In this document: one piece after another, positions 45,281-52,990 of the stretch | Layout: every line of letters begins with the position of its first letter | How positions within the stretch are numbered: position 1 is the stretch's first letter | Source of the DNA: Phycisphaeraceae bacterium | Lineage (GTDB): Bacteria; Planctomycetota; Phycisphaerae; Phycisphaerales; UBA1924 | Assembly (NCBI GenBank): GCA_019636615.1 | Contig: JAHBXF010000001.1 | Coordinates: 372,001 to 436,000, forward strand | DNA: 64,000 nt | Direction of reading: 5' to 3' | Position numbers and translations under genes: made by a program | Notes under the pieces: generated by a model | Seen by the model: only the letters and a program-made list of their open reading frames with translations | Database searches by the model: none | Told to the model about the DNA's origin: nothing

Positions 45281-45592
45281 TCAGCGGCCCGGGGCCATCA
45301 CCGCGTCGGCCGAGAGATCTCGGTGCCCAACCCCGTTGAATCGCTTGCGGCTGCTGTCCCACCGCAGCGCGACAACCTGCTGGTTCGAGGAATCAAGCAC
45401 ATACACCAACTCGCCAGTGCCCGTCCCCATCTTGCCCGACACCATCGTGTAGTCCCCTCGCGCCCGCGACACCCGCGAGCCCGAGTTCTGCGCCCACGCA
45501 TCAGGCACGCTCACCGCCCACACCAGCGCGAGCAGCAGCACCACATTGAGCGCCAGCCACACAGGACGCGATGTTCGTATGCCGTGGTTCAT
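45281..45592 (-). CDS. Small exported protein, paralogue of its neighbour (103 aa)
   Basis: ATG 45592 follows AGGAG by eight bases. A hydrophobic signal segment spans about 10-30 (VWLALNVVLLLALVWAV) and ends in DAWAQ, a likely signal peptidase I site. The mature part reads GDYTMVSGKMGTGTGELVYV, then LDSSNQQVVALRWD, which aligns with GHTIMAA...LLMIIDSRSEELLVYR of the next gene. Both probably act in the periplasm. They lie 17 bases apart on the same strand and are likely co-transcribed. Confidence 0.65.
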   Translation of the reverse strand: MNHGIRTSRPVWLALNVVLLLALVWAVSVPDAWAQNSGSRVSRARGDYTMVSGKMGTGTGELVYVLDSSNQQVVALRWDSSRKRFNGVGHRDLSADAVMAPGR

Positions 45593-45689
45593 CGTGCCGC
45601 TCCTCAACTCCCGCCGCGGCCGCCGACGCCCCGCAGGCACGCACGCCGCCGCCCCATCATGCCTCGATCACGCCCGCATCAGCCCCGGA

Positions 45690-45992
45690 TCAGTCCTGGT
45701 GCCCGCGCTTGCTCGGGATGAGGTTCGCCCCCACCACCACCGCGATGATCACCACCATGATCAGATAGTTCATGATCAGCATCGGCTGATCAGGCTTGCC
45801 CGGCACCGGCGGACGCAGCGGCTCCGTCGCCTCTTCCCCAAAGCCCGGCGGCTGGGCCGCGGCACCATACGCCAGCACTCCCACCACCAGAAGCGCGGCG
45901 ACAACCAACGGCGAACGCCCCAGGAACGATCCCGCGGCCAGAAGATGCCGGATCCCGGCGTGCAGACCCCGATGATGGCTGGACTTGAGCAT
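45690..45992 (-). CDS. Small membrane protein with two helices (100 aa)
   Basis: ATG 45992 is chosen because TAGACT ends five bases upstream; the open frame further upstream runs into the heptamer repeats. The protein has helices at about 27-45 ([20 protein letters not shown]) and 76-92 ([19 protein letters not shown]) joined by a Pro-rich loop. The C-terminus is PSKRGHQD. Length and layout resemble small accessory proteins near exported-protein operons in this group; no family recognised. Confidence 0.6.
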   Translation of the reverse strand: MLKSSHHRGLHAGIRHLLAAGSFLGRSPLVVAALLVVGVLAYGAAAQPPGFGEEATEPLRPPVPGKPDQPMLIMNYLIMVVIIAVVVGANLIPSKRGHQD

Positions 45993-46131
45993 GGCCAAGT
46001 CTAGGGCCCCGCCAAGCGCAGGCACACCCGACCAACTACCCCCCCCACACGCCCTCTCCCCTCGCCCCACGCTCGCCCTCTCCCCCCACCCCGCCCAATG
46101 CCGCGCCTTCACGCCCCACCCCGCCGAATCA

Positions 46132-46376
46132 CGAATGCCGAATGCCGAATGCCCAATGCCTTCTGCCTTCTGCCTTCTGCCTTCTGCCTTCTGCCGAATG
46201 CCCAATGCCTAATGCCTACTGCCCAATGCCTTCTGCCTTCTGCCTTCTGCCTTCTGCCGAATGCCCAATGCCTAATGCCTAATGCCTAATGCCCAATGCC
46301 TTCTGCCTTCTGCCTTCTGCCGAATTCCCAATGCCTAATGCCTTCTGCCCAATGCCTTCTGCCTTCTGCCTTCTGC
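46132..46376. repeat. Heptanucleotide tandem repeat tract 1 (35 units)
   Basis: Thirty-five contiguous seven-base units in unbroken register. Variants are CGAATGC, CCAATGC, CTAATGC and CTTCTGC, plus single substitutions (CTACTGC, CGAATTC). They are ordered in blocks of nine, nine, nine and eight units, each block beginning with CGAATGC CCAATGC (or the three CGAATGC at the start) and ending in a run of CTTCTGC, so there is a higher-order period of about 63 bases. Length 245 bases. It is non-coding on any reasonable reading and has no spacers. A second tract of the same family lies at 50514-50807. Confidence 0.95.
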
Positions 46377-46392
46377 CTTTCCCCTCTCCTCG

Positions 46393-46864
46393 CACCGAAG
46401 GTGCGAAGGGCTGTAGCCACGCGGTGAAGCGCGGGGTCGCCGGCAGGCGACCCAAGCGCAACCCGTGGTCAGCATCACACTGAACCAGACCGCCCCGGCC
46501 GGGGCGGAGGAACGCCACTCCAGCGCACTCAACTTCCACACCTCACGCGCCTTCTCTCAATACGCCGCCACGCCTCCCTCTGAAATCTCAGATCTCAGGT
46601 CGAATCCTCTGCCCTCTTCCGGCCACGGCGAAGCCGTGGAGGTCAACTGCCGGGGGTAGCCGCCAGAGCGGCACCCCCGGATGCGCACCCACAAAACTCT
46701 CCCAGCGCCGCGAAGCGGCGCGGCCAATCTCCTCGCCCACGCCCTCACCCTCGCAACCAACCACACCAGAGCCCGCTTCAGCGGGCTTAGCGATGTCGGG
46801 CCGCCGCTTCAGCGGCGGTAACACGCCGCCCATCGATCAATCTCCCCAGCCCCTTTCAACGGGC
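46393..46864. repeat. Array of small hairpins, many with a GAA or TTC(A) loop
   Basis: Between tract 1 and the KAP gene lie at least eight perfect or near-perfect palindromes. Stems around GAA are at 46391-46405, 46623-46639 (CCACGGC/GCCGTGG) and 46705-46721 (GCGCCGC/GCGGCGC). Stems around TTCA are at 46771-46786 and 46801-46818; a decayed one is at about 46848-46864. Others are at 46434-46453 (GGGTCGCC/GGCGACCC), 46490-46507 (18-base palindrome) and 46650-46680 (one mismatch). Stem sequences differ but the layout repeats, as in REP-like elements. No gene is supported in this stretch. Confidence 0.75.
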
Positions 46865-46903
46865 TTGTTCACACCCGCTCCCACCCCCCGCTATCCTCCT
46901 CGC

Positions 46904-49900
46904 GTGCCTACGAACGAAGAACTCCGCCCACTCTTTCTACTCAGCGATGAACCGCTGATCGGCGACGAACCCGACGACCTGCAACGAGAACAGGATGCGC
47001 GGCTGATCGCCGAGGTCGTCCTAGGCAATCGTGGCCCGTTCGCGATTGGGGTGTACGGGGAATGGGGCTCGGGAAAGACAACACTGCTCCACCGGGTGCG
47101 GCGATTGCTGAGCGCAGAGAAGCCTGGCAATAACGCCGAACCACTCTTTCCATATATCGTGCCGGTCTATTTCAATGCGTGGCAGTATGGGCGAGATAAA
47201 GAGCCCATCGCCTTTTTGGCCGCCGAGATCCGCGACGCAATCGCCCTGCACTTGAAGTCGCTGCAAACACCCACCGACAAGGCGGGAGAAATGGCACTCT
47301 CGTGGCTGCGTTCCGCGATGGACGTGGCACGGGCGGGCATCTACGGAGTCAGTGCTGGAATCCAAGACCTAGTGAGTGGCGTCAATTTGACGATCAGCCC
47401 TAAGGACATGATCGACCGCTACGATGCCTTTCAGAACGAGCGACAAGACCCCAACAGCCGCGTATGGAAAGAGCACGTAGACAAATCCGTTGTCGCTGCT
47501 TCGCTGCGTTCGATGCGGGCTGATGATCACGCCTTGGGTGAACTTCGCCCGGGTGAAGAACGGCGGATCCCCCGCGTCGTGGTCTTCATCGATGACCTCG
47601 ACCGCTGCACCGCTGAAGAAGCAGTGACCATCCTCAGAGGCATCAAACTCGCCCTCTCTCAGCCGGGCTTCATCTTTGTGTTGACACTCAACCCCAAAGC
47701 CCTCTTGCCGTATGTAAACACCCTCAGCGTGTCACGCGGGCACACGCCGGCAGGAACATACGAGGCCGGTGCAGTGGCCGGACAGACCATCTACCTCGAC
47801 AAACTCATCCAGTTGCCATACGCCCTGCGCCTGCGCCGCGACCGCTTCGGAGCCTTTTGCACAACCACGATTAAAGAACGGCTCAAAGATCATGTGCCCA
47901 GCGAGATGCACGCAACGTTAATCACCCTCCGCCCAGCGCTGCGCGACAGCAGCCTGAACAACCCCCGCACATTCAAACGGTTGCTCAACGAGGTCTTGAT
48001 CGCCGCCCAACGAGCGTCCGGCGATCTTCTCGCAGAACTCGATCCGTCTCCCGACAAAGCCCGCGCGCTCTTGGCTGGGCTGCACCTGCTCCAAGACATC
48101 CCCAGACGGTTCAACCAGCCCGATGTGCTGCGGGAACTCTCTGCCAAGCAGGATCTATGCGATGCCATCTCGGCCCACACGCTGGAAATACTCGCCCGCG
48201 CCGTTCATCAGTGCGATGATGAACGCCTGCACGAGTCGATCCGCCGCCCGCTGGGTGCAGTGGACGCATCAGCAGACTTAGACATCACCCGCGCGGCAAC
48301 GACTCACAAGCAGTTGATCACCGCACTCGACGCGGTAACGCCCCTCAACGGTCTCTTCAAATCCGACTTTGGCACGCGCTGGCTGAAAGAGCCGCTCGTT
48401 CGGCAACACTTAGAGATAGAATGGTCGCTGTCACCCCCGCTTCTAGATTTCGAGCCAGAAGGCTCGACACCCACCACCATGAACCAGAGCGTTGCGACTT
48501 CCACGCAGGAAGCGACACCTGCTTCATCGCAGCCATCCACACCCGCACGCAAAGCCCCGCGTTTCACCGAACAGGTAGACCGCGGGCTTGCCGCCGAGAT
48601 CGCATTGATCGAGCGGGCAGCACGAAAAAATCTCAATTTAGATGAGTCGCAGGATCTCACGCCTGAACAGTGGGCACAGGTGACCCAACTCCATTTTCCC
48701 GGACCATCTATCACCGACCGCGGGATTGCATGGCTGGTCCGTGCCGATTCTGGCCTCAGCAGCCTTGCCTCACTAAGACTCAGAGGGGAAGAGGTGTCTA
48801 ATGAAGTGGTGAAGCAACTTGCACGCGCTGATACTGGCCTTAAAGCCCTGAAATCGCTAACCATTGAGTTTGCGAGCATTAATGCAGATGGGGCGAAAGA
48901 ACTCGCACGCACAGATACTGGCCTCAAGACCTTGGAGTCACTAAATATTGGTTATACGGATATAACTGACGCTGGAATGAAAGATCTTGCACGCGAGAAC
49001 ACTGGACTCAAGGCCCTCACCTCACTGAGCCTCGTAGGCAACACAGTAAAAAATAGCTGGGCAACAGAACTCGCACGCTCAGATACCGGGCTTAGTACCT
49101 TGACCTCACTGTCCCTCGATCGTACAGACATGACAGACGACGGGGTGAAAATACTGGCAGACGCGAACACTGGGCTCAAAAATCTGACTACACTATACCT
49201 GAGTGGCAATGAGTTGACAGCCGCAGCGGCGAGAGGACTCTCTCGCCCAGACAGCGGCCTCAAGGCCCTGACCGCATTGTTCCTCACGGGCTACAACGTG
49301 ACAGATGAATGGATTTTAGAGATATCGCGTTCGCAGACCAGTCTCAAGGCCCTCTCCGAACTGGGCCTTTGGTACACACATGTGACGGAAGCTGGCATCA
49401 AGGATCTCTCACGCGCCGATACTGGACTCGGCGCCTTAACATCATTGAGCATCACTGGCCCGAATGTAACGGATACCATAGTTCAAGAACTGGCACGCTC
49501 GGATACCAAACTCAAAGCCCTGATTGCGCTGAACCTCTGGAACTCGCAGATCTCTGATGCGGGGGTAAAGATACTCGCGCGGCCAGATACCGGCCTTATG
49601 TCCCTAACTACGCTAAACCTCGGCTGTACGCGGGTGACGGATAAGGGCATAAATGAACTGGCCCGGGCCAGCTCCGGCCTCAAGACCCTGACCACGTTGA
49701 TCCTCTCACATACGCAGGTTACAGATGCAGGGGTGGAAGATCTCACCCGTGCCGACACCGGACTCAAGGATCTGGCCGTGCTCGACCTCTCTCATACACC
49801 GGTGACGGATGCGGGGGTGACAGAACTCACCCGTACCGACACGGGCCTCAAGGCTCTAGCCGTGCTCGACCTCTCGCATACGTCGGTGACGGATGCGGGC

Positions 49901-50062
49901 GTGATGGAACTCGTCCGCCAAGATACTGGCCTCAGCAATTTGGCAACATTGGTAATACGTTACACAAACGTGACCGCTGCGGCAATGCGATCAATCAAAG
50001 AGCAGCCGTCAAGGCTAAAGGTCATTTACAGTCCCCCAGTGACACTATTGAGTACGACTTAA
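46904..50062 (+). CDS. KAP-family P-loop NTPase with 16 C-terminal leucine-rich repeats
   Basis: A 1,052-residue protein from GTG 46904. TATCCT ends six bases before the GTG; no Shine-Dalgarno. The KAP NTPase comprises Walker A GEWGSGKTT (52-60), the KAP signature FNAWQYG (90-96), Walker B VVVFIDDLDRC (225-235) and NNPRTFKRLLN (352-362). A helical region follows to about 510, then a Ser/Thr/Pro linker (515-555). Residues about 593-1040 form sixteen repeats of exactly 28 residues, consensus xLxLxxTxVTDAGVxxLARxDTGLKALT, a ribonuclease inhibitor/GALA-like horseshoe. No clear membrane helices. NTPase plus repeat sensor is the layout of NLR-type immune proteins; KAP proteins include PifA, which blocks phage T7 growth. 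Stands alone, between heptamer repeat tracts. Confidence 0.9.
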   Translation: MPTNEELRPLFLLSDEPLIGDEPDDLQREQDARLIAEVVLGNRGPFAIGVYGEWGSGKTTLLHRVRRLLSAEKPGNNAEPLFPYIVPVYFNAWQYGRDKEPIAFLAAEIRDAIALHLKSLQTPTDKAGEMALSWLRSAMDVARAGIYGVSAGIQDLVSGVNLTISPKDMIDRYDAFQNERQDPNSRVWKEHVDKSVVAASLRSMRADDHALGELRPGEERRIPRVVVFIDDLDRCTAEEAVTILRGIKLALSQPGFIFVLTLNPKALLPYVNTLSVSRGHTPAGTYEAGAVAGQTIYLDKLIQLPYALRLRRDRFGAFCTTTIKERLKDHVPSEMHATLITLRPALRDSSLNNPRTFKRLLNEVLIAAQRASGDLLAELDPSPDKARALLAGLHLLQDIPRRFNQPDVLRELSAKQDLCDAISAHTLEILARAVHQCDDERLHESIRRPLGAVDASADLDITRAATTHKQLITALDAVTPLNGLFKSDFGTRWLKEPLVRQHLEIEWSLSPPLLDFEPEGSTPTTMNQSVATSTQEATPASSQPSTPARKAPRFTEQVDRGLAAEIALIERAARKNLNLDESQDLTPEQWAQVTQLHFPGPSITDRGIAWLVRADSGLSSLASLRLRGEEVSNEVVKQLARADTGLKALKSLTIEFASINADGAKELARTDTGLKTLESLNIGYTDITDAGMKDLARENTGLKALTSLSLVGNTVKNSWATELARSDTGLSTLTSLSLDRTDMTDDGVKILADANTGLKNLTTLYLSGNELTAAAARGLSRPDSGLKALTALFLTGYNVTDEWILEISRSQTSLKALSELGLWYTHVTEAGIKDLSRADTGLGALTSLSITGPNVTDTIVQELARSDTKLKALIALNLWNSQISDAGVKILARPDTGLMSLTTLNLGCTRVTDKGINELARASSGLKTLTTLILSHTQVTDAGVEDLTRADTGLKDLAVLDLSHTPVTDAGVTELTRTDTGLKALAVLDLSHTSVTDAGVMELVRQDTGLSNLATLVIRYTNVTAAAMRSIKEQPSRLKVIYSPPVTLLSTT

Positions 50063-50513
50063 AAAAGCCATGTATGGCATTTAATCGTCCCCGGCAGGTG
50101 GCATCGGTCTCGACGAAGGGCTAATCCGTGCCACCGCATCGCCGGTTCCTCCGGCGATCGGTGCGTTGGCCCCGGAGGGTGTACCAACACCCCCGTATCC
50201 GTCCACACCTCTTCGTGCCATCGAGGCGGCCGGCTCGGCGGCCTCCTCGGTGTCTTCGTGGCTTGACACATCTCCCAGGGACGGCGCGCCCACAACTGCG
50301 ATCTCACTCGCCGTCCCCTCCTGCACGGTGTTCTTCTGCTTCGTCCCGGTGGCACAGGCGTCATGCCTGTGCTCTTCACTTCTCTGCCGGGTGCAGCGGT
50401 ATGGCGTCTTCGCCATGCCGCGCGAGAGTCCTCATTGCGCAACAGATCTACGACCGGCACGCCTCCCCTGCATGCGCGGCCCTCCATCCCGCCCCGCCTC
50501 ACCCCGCGCCCGC
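50063..50513. other. Hairpin-rich gene-free region after the KAP gene
   Basis: About 450 bases. AAAGCCAT/ATGGCATTT at 50064-50082 lies directly after the stop and, read on the minus strand, is followed by six T. ATCGCCGG/CCGGCGAT around TTCCT lies at 50138-50158. GCACAGGC/GCCTGTGC lies at 50352-50372, a type of palindrome common between planctomycete genes. Open frames on both strands have no ribosome site or family resemblance and I do not accept them. Confidence 0.6.
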
Positions 50514-50807
50514 CTTCTGCCTTCTGCCGAATGCCTAATGCCTAATGCCTAATGCCCTCTGCCGAATGCCCAATGCCTAATGCCCAATGCCTAATGCCTA
50601 ATGCCTTCTGCCTATTGCCTTCTGCCGAATGCCCTCTGCCTTCTGCCGAATGCCCAATGCCCAATGCCCAATGCCTAATGCCTAATGCCTAATGCCCAAT
50701 GCCCAATGCCTAGTGCCTTCTGCCTTCTGCCGAATGCCCAATGCCTAATGCCTAATGCCTAATGCCTAATGCCTAACGCCTAATGCCCTCTGCCTTCTGC
50801 CGAATGC
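50514..50807. repeat. Heptanucleotide tandem repeat tract 2 (42 units)
   Basis: Forty-two contiguous seven-base units in unbroken register, from the same set as tract 1 (CGAATGC, CCAATGC, CTAATGC, CTTCTGC, plus CCTCTGC, CTATTGC, CTAGTGC, CTAACGC). Same orientation as tract 1. The blocks are less regular, with more CTAATGC and fewer CTTCTGC runs. Total 294 bases. The two tracts bracket the hairpin array, the KAP gene and its flanks. Confidence 0.95.
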
Positions 50808-51036
50808 CGTGCCCCTCCGCCTCCCCCCTCGTCCAAAAGCGGCGCGCCCTTTTCCCGCTTCTCATTTTCCAAAAATTATTTTCGCCCTGTTTTTACAGCC
50901 CCATCTCGCGCGGCCCTTCCGCGCGCGCCGCTTCTGTCAACAAAAACCCGGCGCGCGCAAGGCCCGTTACTTGTATATACGGGGGGCCACATTTTTTGTG
51001 CCCCCCCTCTACAACGCCCCCCCCGGAGCCCGCGCC
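50808..51036 (+). promoter_or_regulatory. AT-rich leader with hairpin before the 51037 gene
   Basis: About 230 bases, richer in A/T than any other intergenic stretch here. TATATAC (50974-50980) could be a -10 element. It is followed at once by a hairpin, GGGGGG-C-CACA / TGTG-CCCCCC around a T loop (50981-51006, one bulged C). GGAG lies eight bases before the ATG at 51037. The hairpin would sit at the very 5' end of the mRNA and could control stability or translation. Confidence 0.5.
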
Positions 51037-51826
51037 ATGAGCCAGACCCACAACCCCACGCCAAACCACGCCGCCACCGCAGCTTGCGCCGGTACGACCT
51101 CCGCGCCCAGGCCAGCCGCCGCATCCGCCCCCGCCTCTTCCCCGACCTCCGGCCCGGCTGCGGGCACTACCGCCGCTTCTTCTCCCTCTTCACCAGCCGC
51201 AGCCCGCGTCCCCATCCCCGACGACATCCTCAACGCCTTCCTCGACCCCACCGTCTTCATCGACCAGACCATGCACGAGACCAAGGTCTCCCTGGTCGCA
51301 GTTGCCGCGACACTCGCAACACCCCACGGCCGCGACCTCCTCGCCGCGCTCCGCGACCTCACCACAACCCGCTCGCTCCTCTCCTCGCAGTTCTGGATGC
51401 ACGCCGCGCTCGAGCACCTCTACACCATCACCAAATCACTCGACCCCGGCGAAACCACTCGGCGCGCTGCGCAGGGCATCCTCAACTTCATCACTTCCCA
51501 TTCGCGCGGCACCAACCCCAACCCTCCCAGCGACCAGCCCCCGGGCACGCCACCTTCACCCCCACCCGACTTCAAGAGGCCGCCCCGCGCACCCAATGGT
51601 CCATCGCAGCCATCTTCGCCTTCACCAACTCCACATTCCTCTTCTTCAGATTCGCCAACCCCGCTCCCATCTACACCTTCATCTACTCCGCCTCCACCTT
51701 CTTCACCCGCACCAACTACTCCGCCTCCTCCTTCACACGCGCCCTCCCCCATGCCACCGAGGTCGGATGCTTCGCGACGATCTCGGTGTGCCCCTTGCCG
51801 GGTGCGACGCCTCAGCCAATGCCTAG
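51037..51826 (+). pseudogene. Unrecognised gene, probably frameshifted in its 3' half
   Basis: ATG 51037 follows GGAG. About 160 codons have good GC-rich codon use: an Ala/Ser/Pro-rich start, then PIPDDILNAFLDPTVFIDQT, LATPHGRDLLAALRDL and SQFWMHAALEHLYTITKSL. I do not recognise the family. From about 51540 this frame turns into Pro/Ser repeats while the neighbouring frame gains C-ending codons (WSIAAIFAFTNSTFLFFRF). The original frame has no stop until it has run through the RES gene antisense, which is not credible. A single-base frameshift near 51530-51590, or a low-complexity tail, would explain it. The end at 51826 (TAG in the third frame) is provisional. Confidence 0.4.
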
Positions 51827-51879
51827 GCTCAAGTTCTGCCCGTGCTCGACTTCGCCCTGCTCTCTCTCGCACCCGCGGC

Positions 51880-52476
51880 TCAGGGCATCCCCTTCACCCG
51901 CTGCGCGGCGAGCGAACTCGTCTCGCCCAGCCGCTCGGGAAAGATCACCGCGTTGCTCCCCGTCGCCGCCGCGCTGGGCACGAGCAATGCCTCAAGCCCC
52001 GCGTCGTGCGCGGCACGCCCCAGCGCCTGCGTGAGCGCTTCCTGCCCTTGCCCCTGCGCCACGCGCCAATCGCACTGCACCATGCGCTCCAGCGAAAGAC
52101 GGATGCGCTGGCGTTCGCCGCCGTCGCGCAGGTCGAGCACCCTGGCCAGGCGCGCCCGCACCGCCACGAACACCCTGGGCAGCGCATCCTCCGGCATCAG
52201 CCCCCAGTAGCGGCACGAGGCGAGCGTCTCGGCCATCGCCGTTTCGGGCTCCATGCTCGCATACACCGCGGCAAAGAGCCCCGGCGCGTTGAACCGCCCG
52301 CCCGCTTCATACGCGCCGCGCCCCGACAGAATGTGCCGCCCGCTCGAATACGCCGGCGACACCGATCGGTAGAGCGTCCCCGCCCAGGGCCCCGCCCGCG
52401 CGGCCGCCGCCCGCAGCGCCTCGCGCAGTCGCGGGTATTCAGGATGCTCGGCCCATTCGTTCACCGCCGCCAGCAT
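51880..52476 (-). CDS. RES-domain protein (NAD-consuming toxin family), no antitoxin visible
   Basis: A 198-residue protein from ATG 52476. The RES fold signatures are LYRSVSPAYSSGR, GRGAYEAGGRFNAPG, the Tyr of AAVYASMEPETAMAETL with the catalytic Glu, and a late GSNAVIFPE. RES toxins deplete NAD+ by glycohydrolysis or phosphorolysis and are normally paired with an Xre/MbcA-type antitoxin encoded just upstream. Here the upstream neighbour is divergent (lipoprotein gene, 43 bases away) and the downstream stretch holds no such gene, so it is an orphan or has another control. Confidence 0.8.
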   Translation of the reverse strand: MLAAVNEWAEHPEYPRLREALRAAAARAGPWAGTLYRSVSPAYSSGRHILSGRGAYEAGGRFNAPGLFAAVYASMEPETAMAETLASCRYWGLMPEDALPRVFVAVRARLARVLDLRDGGERQRIRLSLERMVQCDWRVAQGQGQEALTQALGRAAHDAGLEALLVPSAAATGSNAVIFPERLGETSSLAAQRVKGMP

Positions 52477-52519
52477 AGCCGCGGCGCCCACCCGCGCGGC
52501 GGGCTTACACTGCGCCCGA

Positions 52520-52990
52520 ATGAGAACCGCCGCCTGTCTCATCCTGGCTTGGGCCGCCGCCGGGTGCGCCGCACCCCGTGCCGTCACCAGCCAGGCCCCG
52601 CCCCCAGACTTCGCGCTCAGCCTCACCATCAACACGCCCGCCGGCGCAGACGCCACCCTCTCGCCCGCGTGGTTCATCGTTGATTGCGACGGCTCCCTGC
52701 GCGCCGCCCTGGGCGCACGCACCGCCCAGAGCCCTGTCCCCGCGCGCGTCCGCAGGCTCTCGCCCACCGAGATGCAGCACCTCTGGAACCTCACCCGCAG
52801 CGCCGGCGTGCTTGTTCCACCGCCGCGCGGCGAAGCCCGCCCAGACGGCGCGGCCCCCGCGCCCGGCCTGCTCGCCTATGTCACCGCCGACGGCCGCCGC
52901 TGGGGCAAGGCCGCCGACCCCAACGACGCCGCGATGCGCGACCTCATCGAAACCATCCGCCGCCTGGCGTGGATCGAGGAGGGCGCATGA
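52520..52990 (+). CDS. Predicted lipoprotein of unknown function
   Basis: A 156-residue protein. The N-terminal MRTAACLILAWAAAGCAAP is a lipoprotein signal peptide with the lipobox AAGC. The mature part contains SPAWFIVDCDGSLRAALG and a C-terminal helix ALRDLIETIRRLAWIEEG-like; no family recognised. TACACT ends eight bases before the ATG and no Shine-Dalgarno is present. The stop overlaps the pyrB ATG (ATGA), so the two are translated together, though no functional link is apparent. Confidence 0.75.
   Translation: MRTAACLILAWAAAGCAAPRAVTSQAPPPDFALSLTINTPAGADATLSPAWFIVDCDGSLRAALGARTAQSPVPARVRRLSPTEMQHLWNLTRSAGVLVPPPRGEARPDGAAPAPGLLAYVTADGRRWGKAADPNDAAMRDLIETIRRLAWIEEGA

Noticed and set aside
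46132-46376. Heptamer tract as coding sequence
   Set aside because: All six frames give only short repeating heptapeptides with no start signal; the tract is better explained as non-coding satellite DNA.
50059-50502. Minus-strand frames of 111-147 codons after the KAP gene
   Set aside because: No start signal, no family, and they contain the intergenic palindromes; better seen as non-coding.
46132-50807. Repeat tracts as CRISPR arrays
   Set aside because: The units are seven bases long and contiguous, with no spacers and no cas genes nearby.
50809-52683. Single 624-codon gene spanning the region after repeat tract 2
   Set aside because: It would begin inside non-coding DNA and run antisense through the RES gene; only the part from 51037 to about 51530 has coding character.
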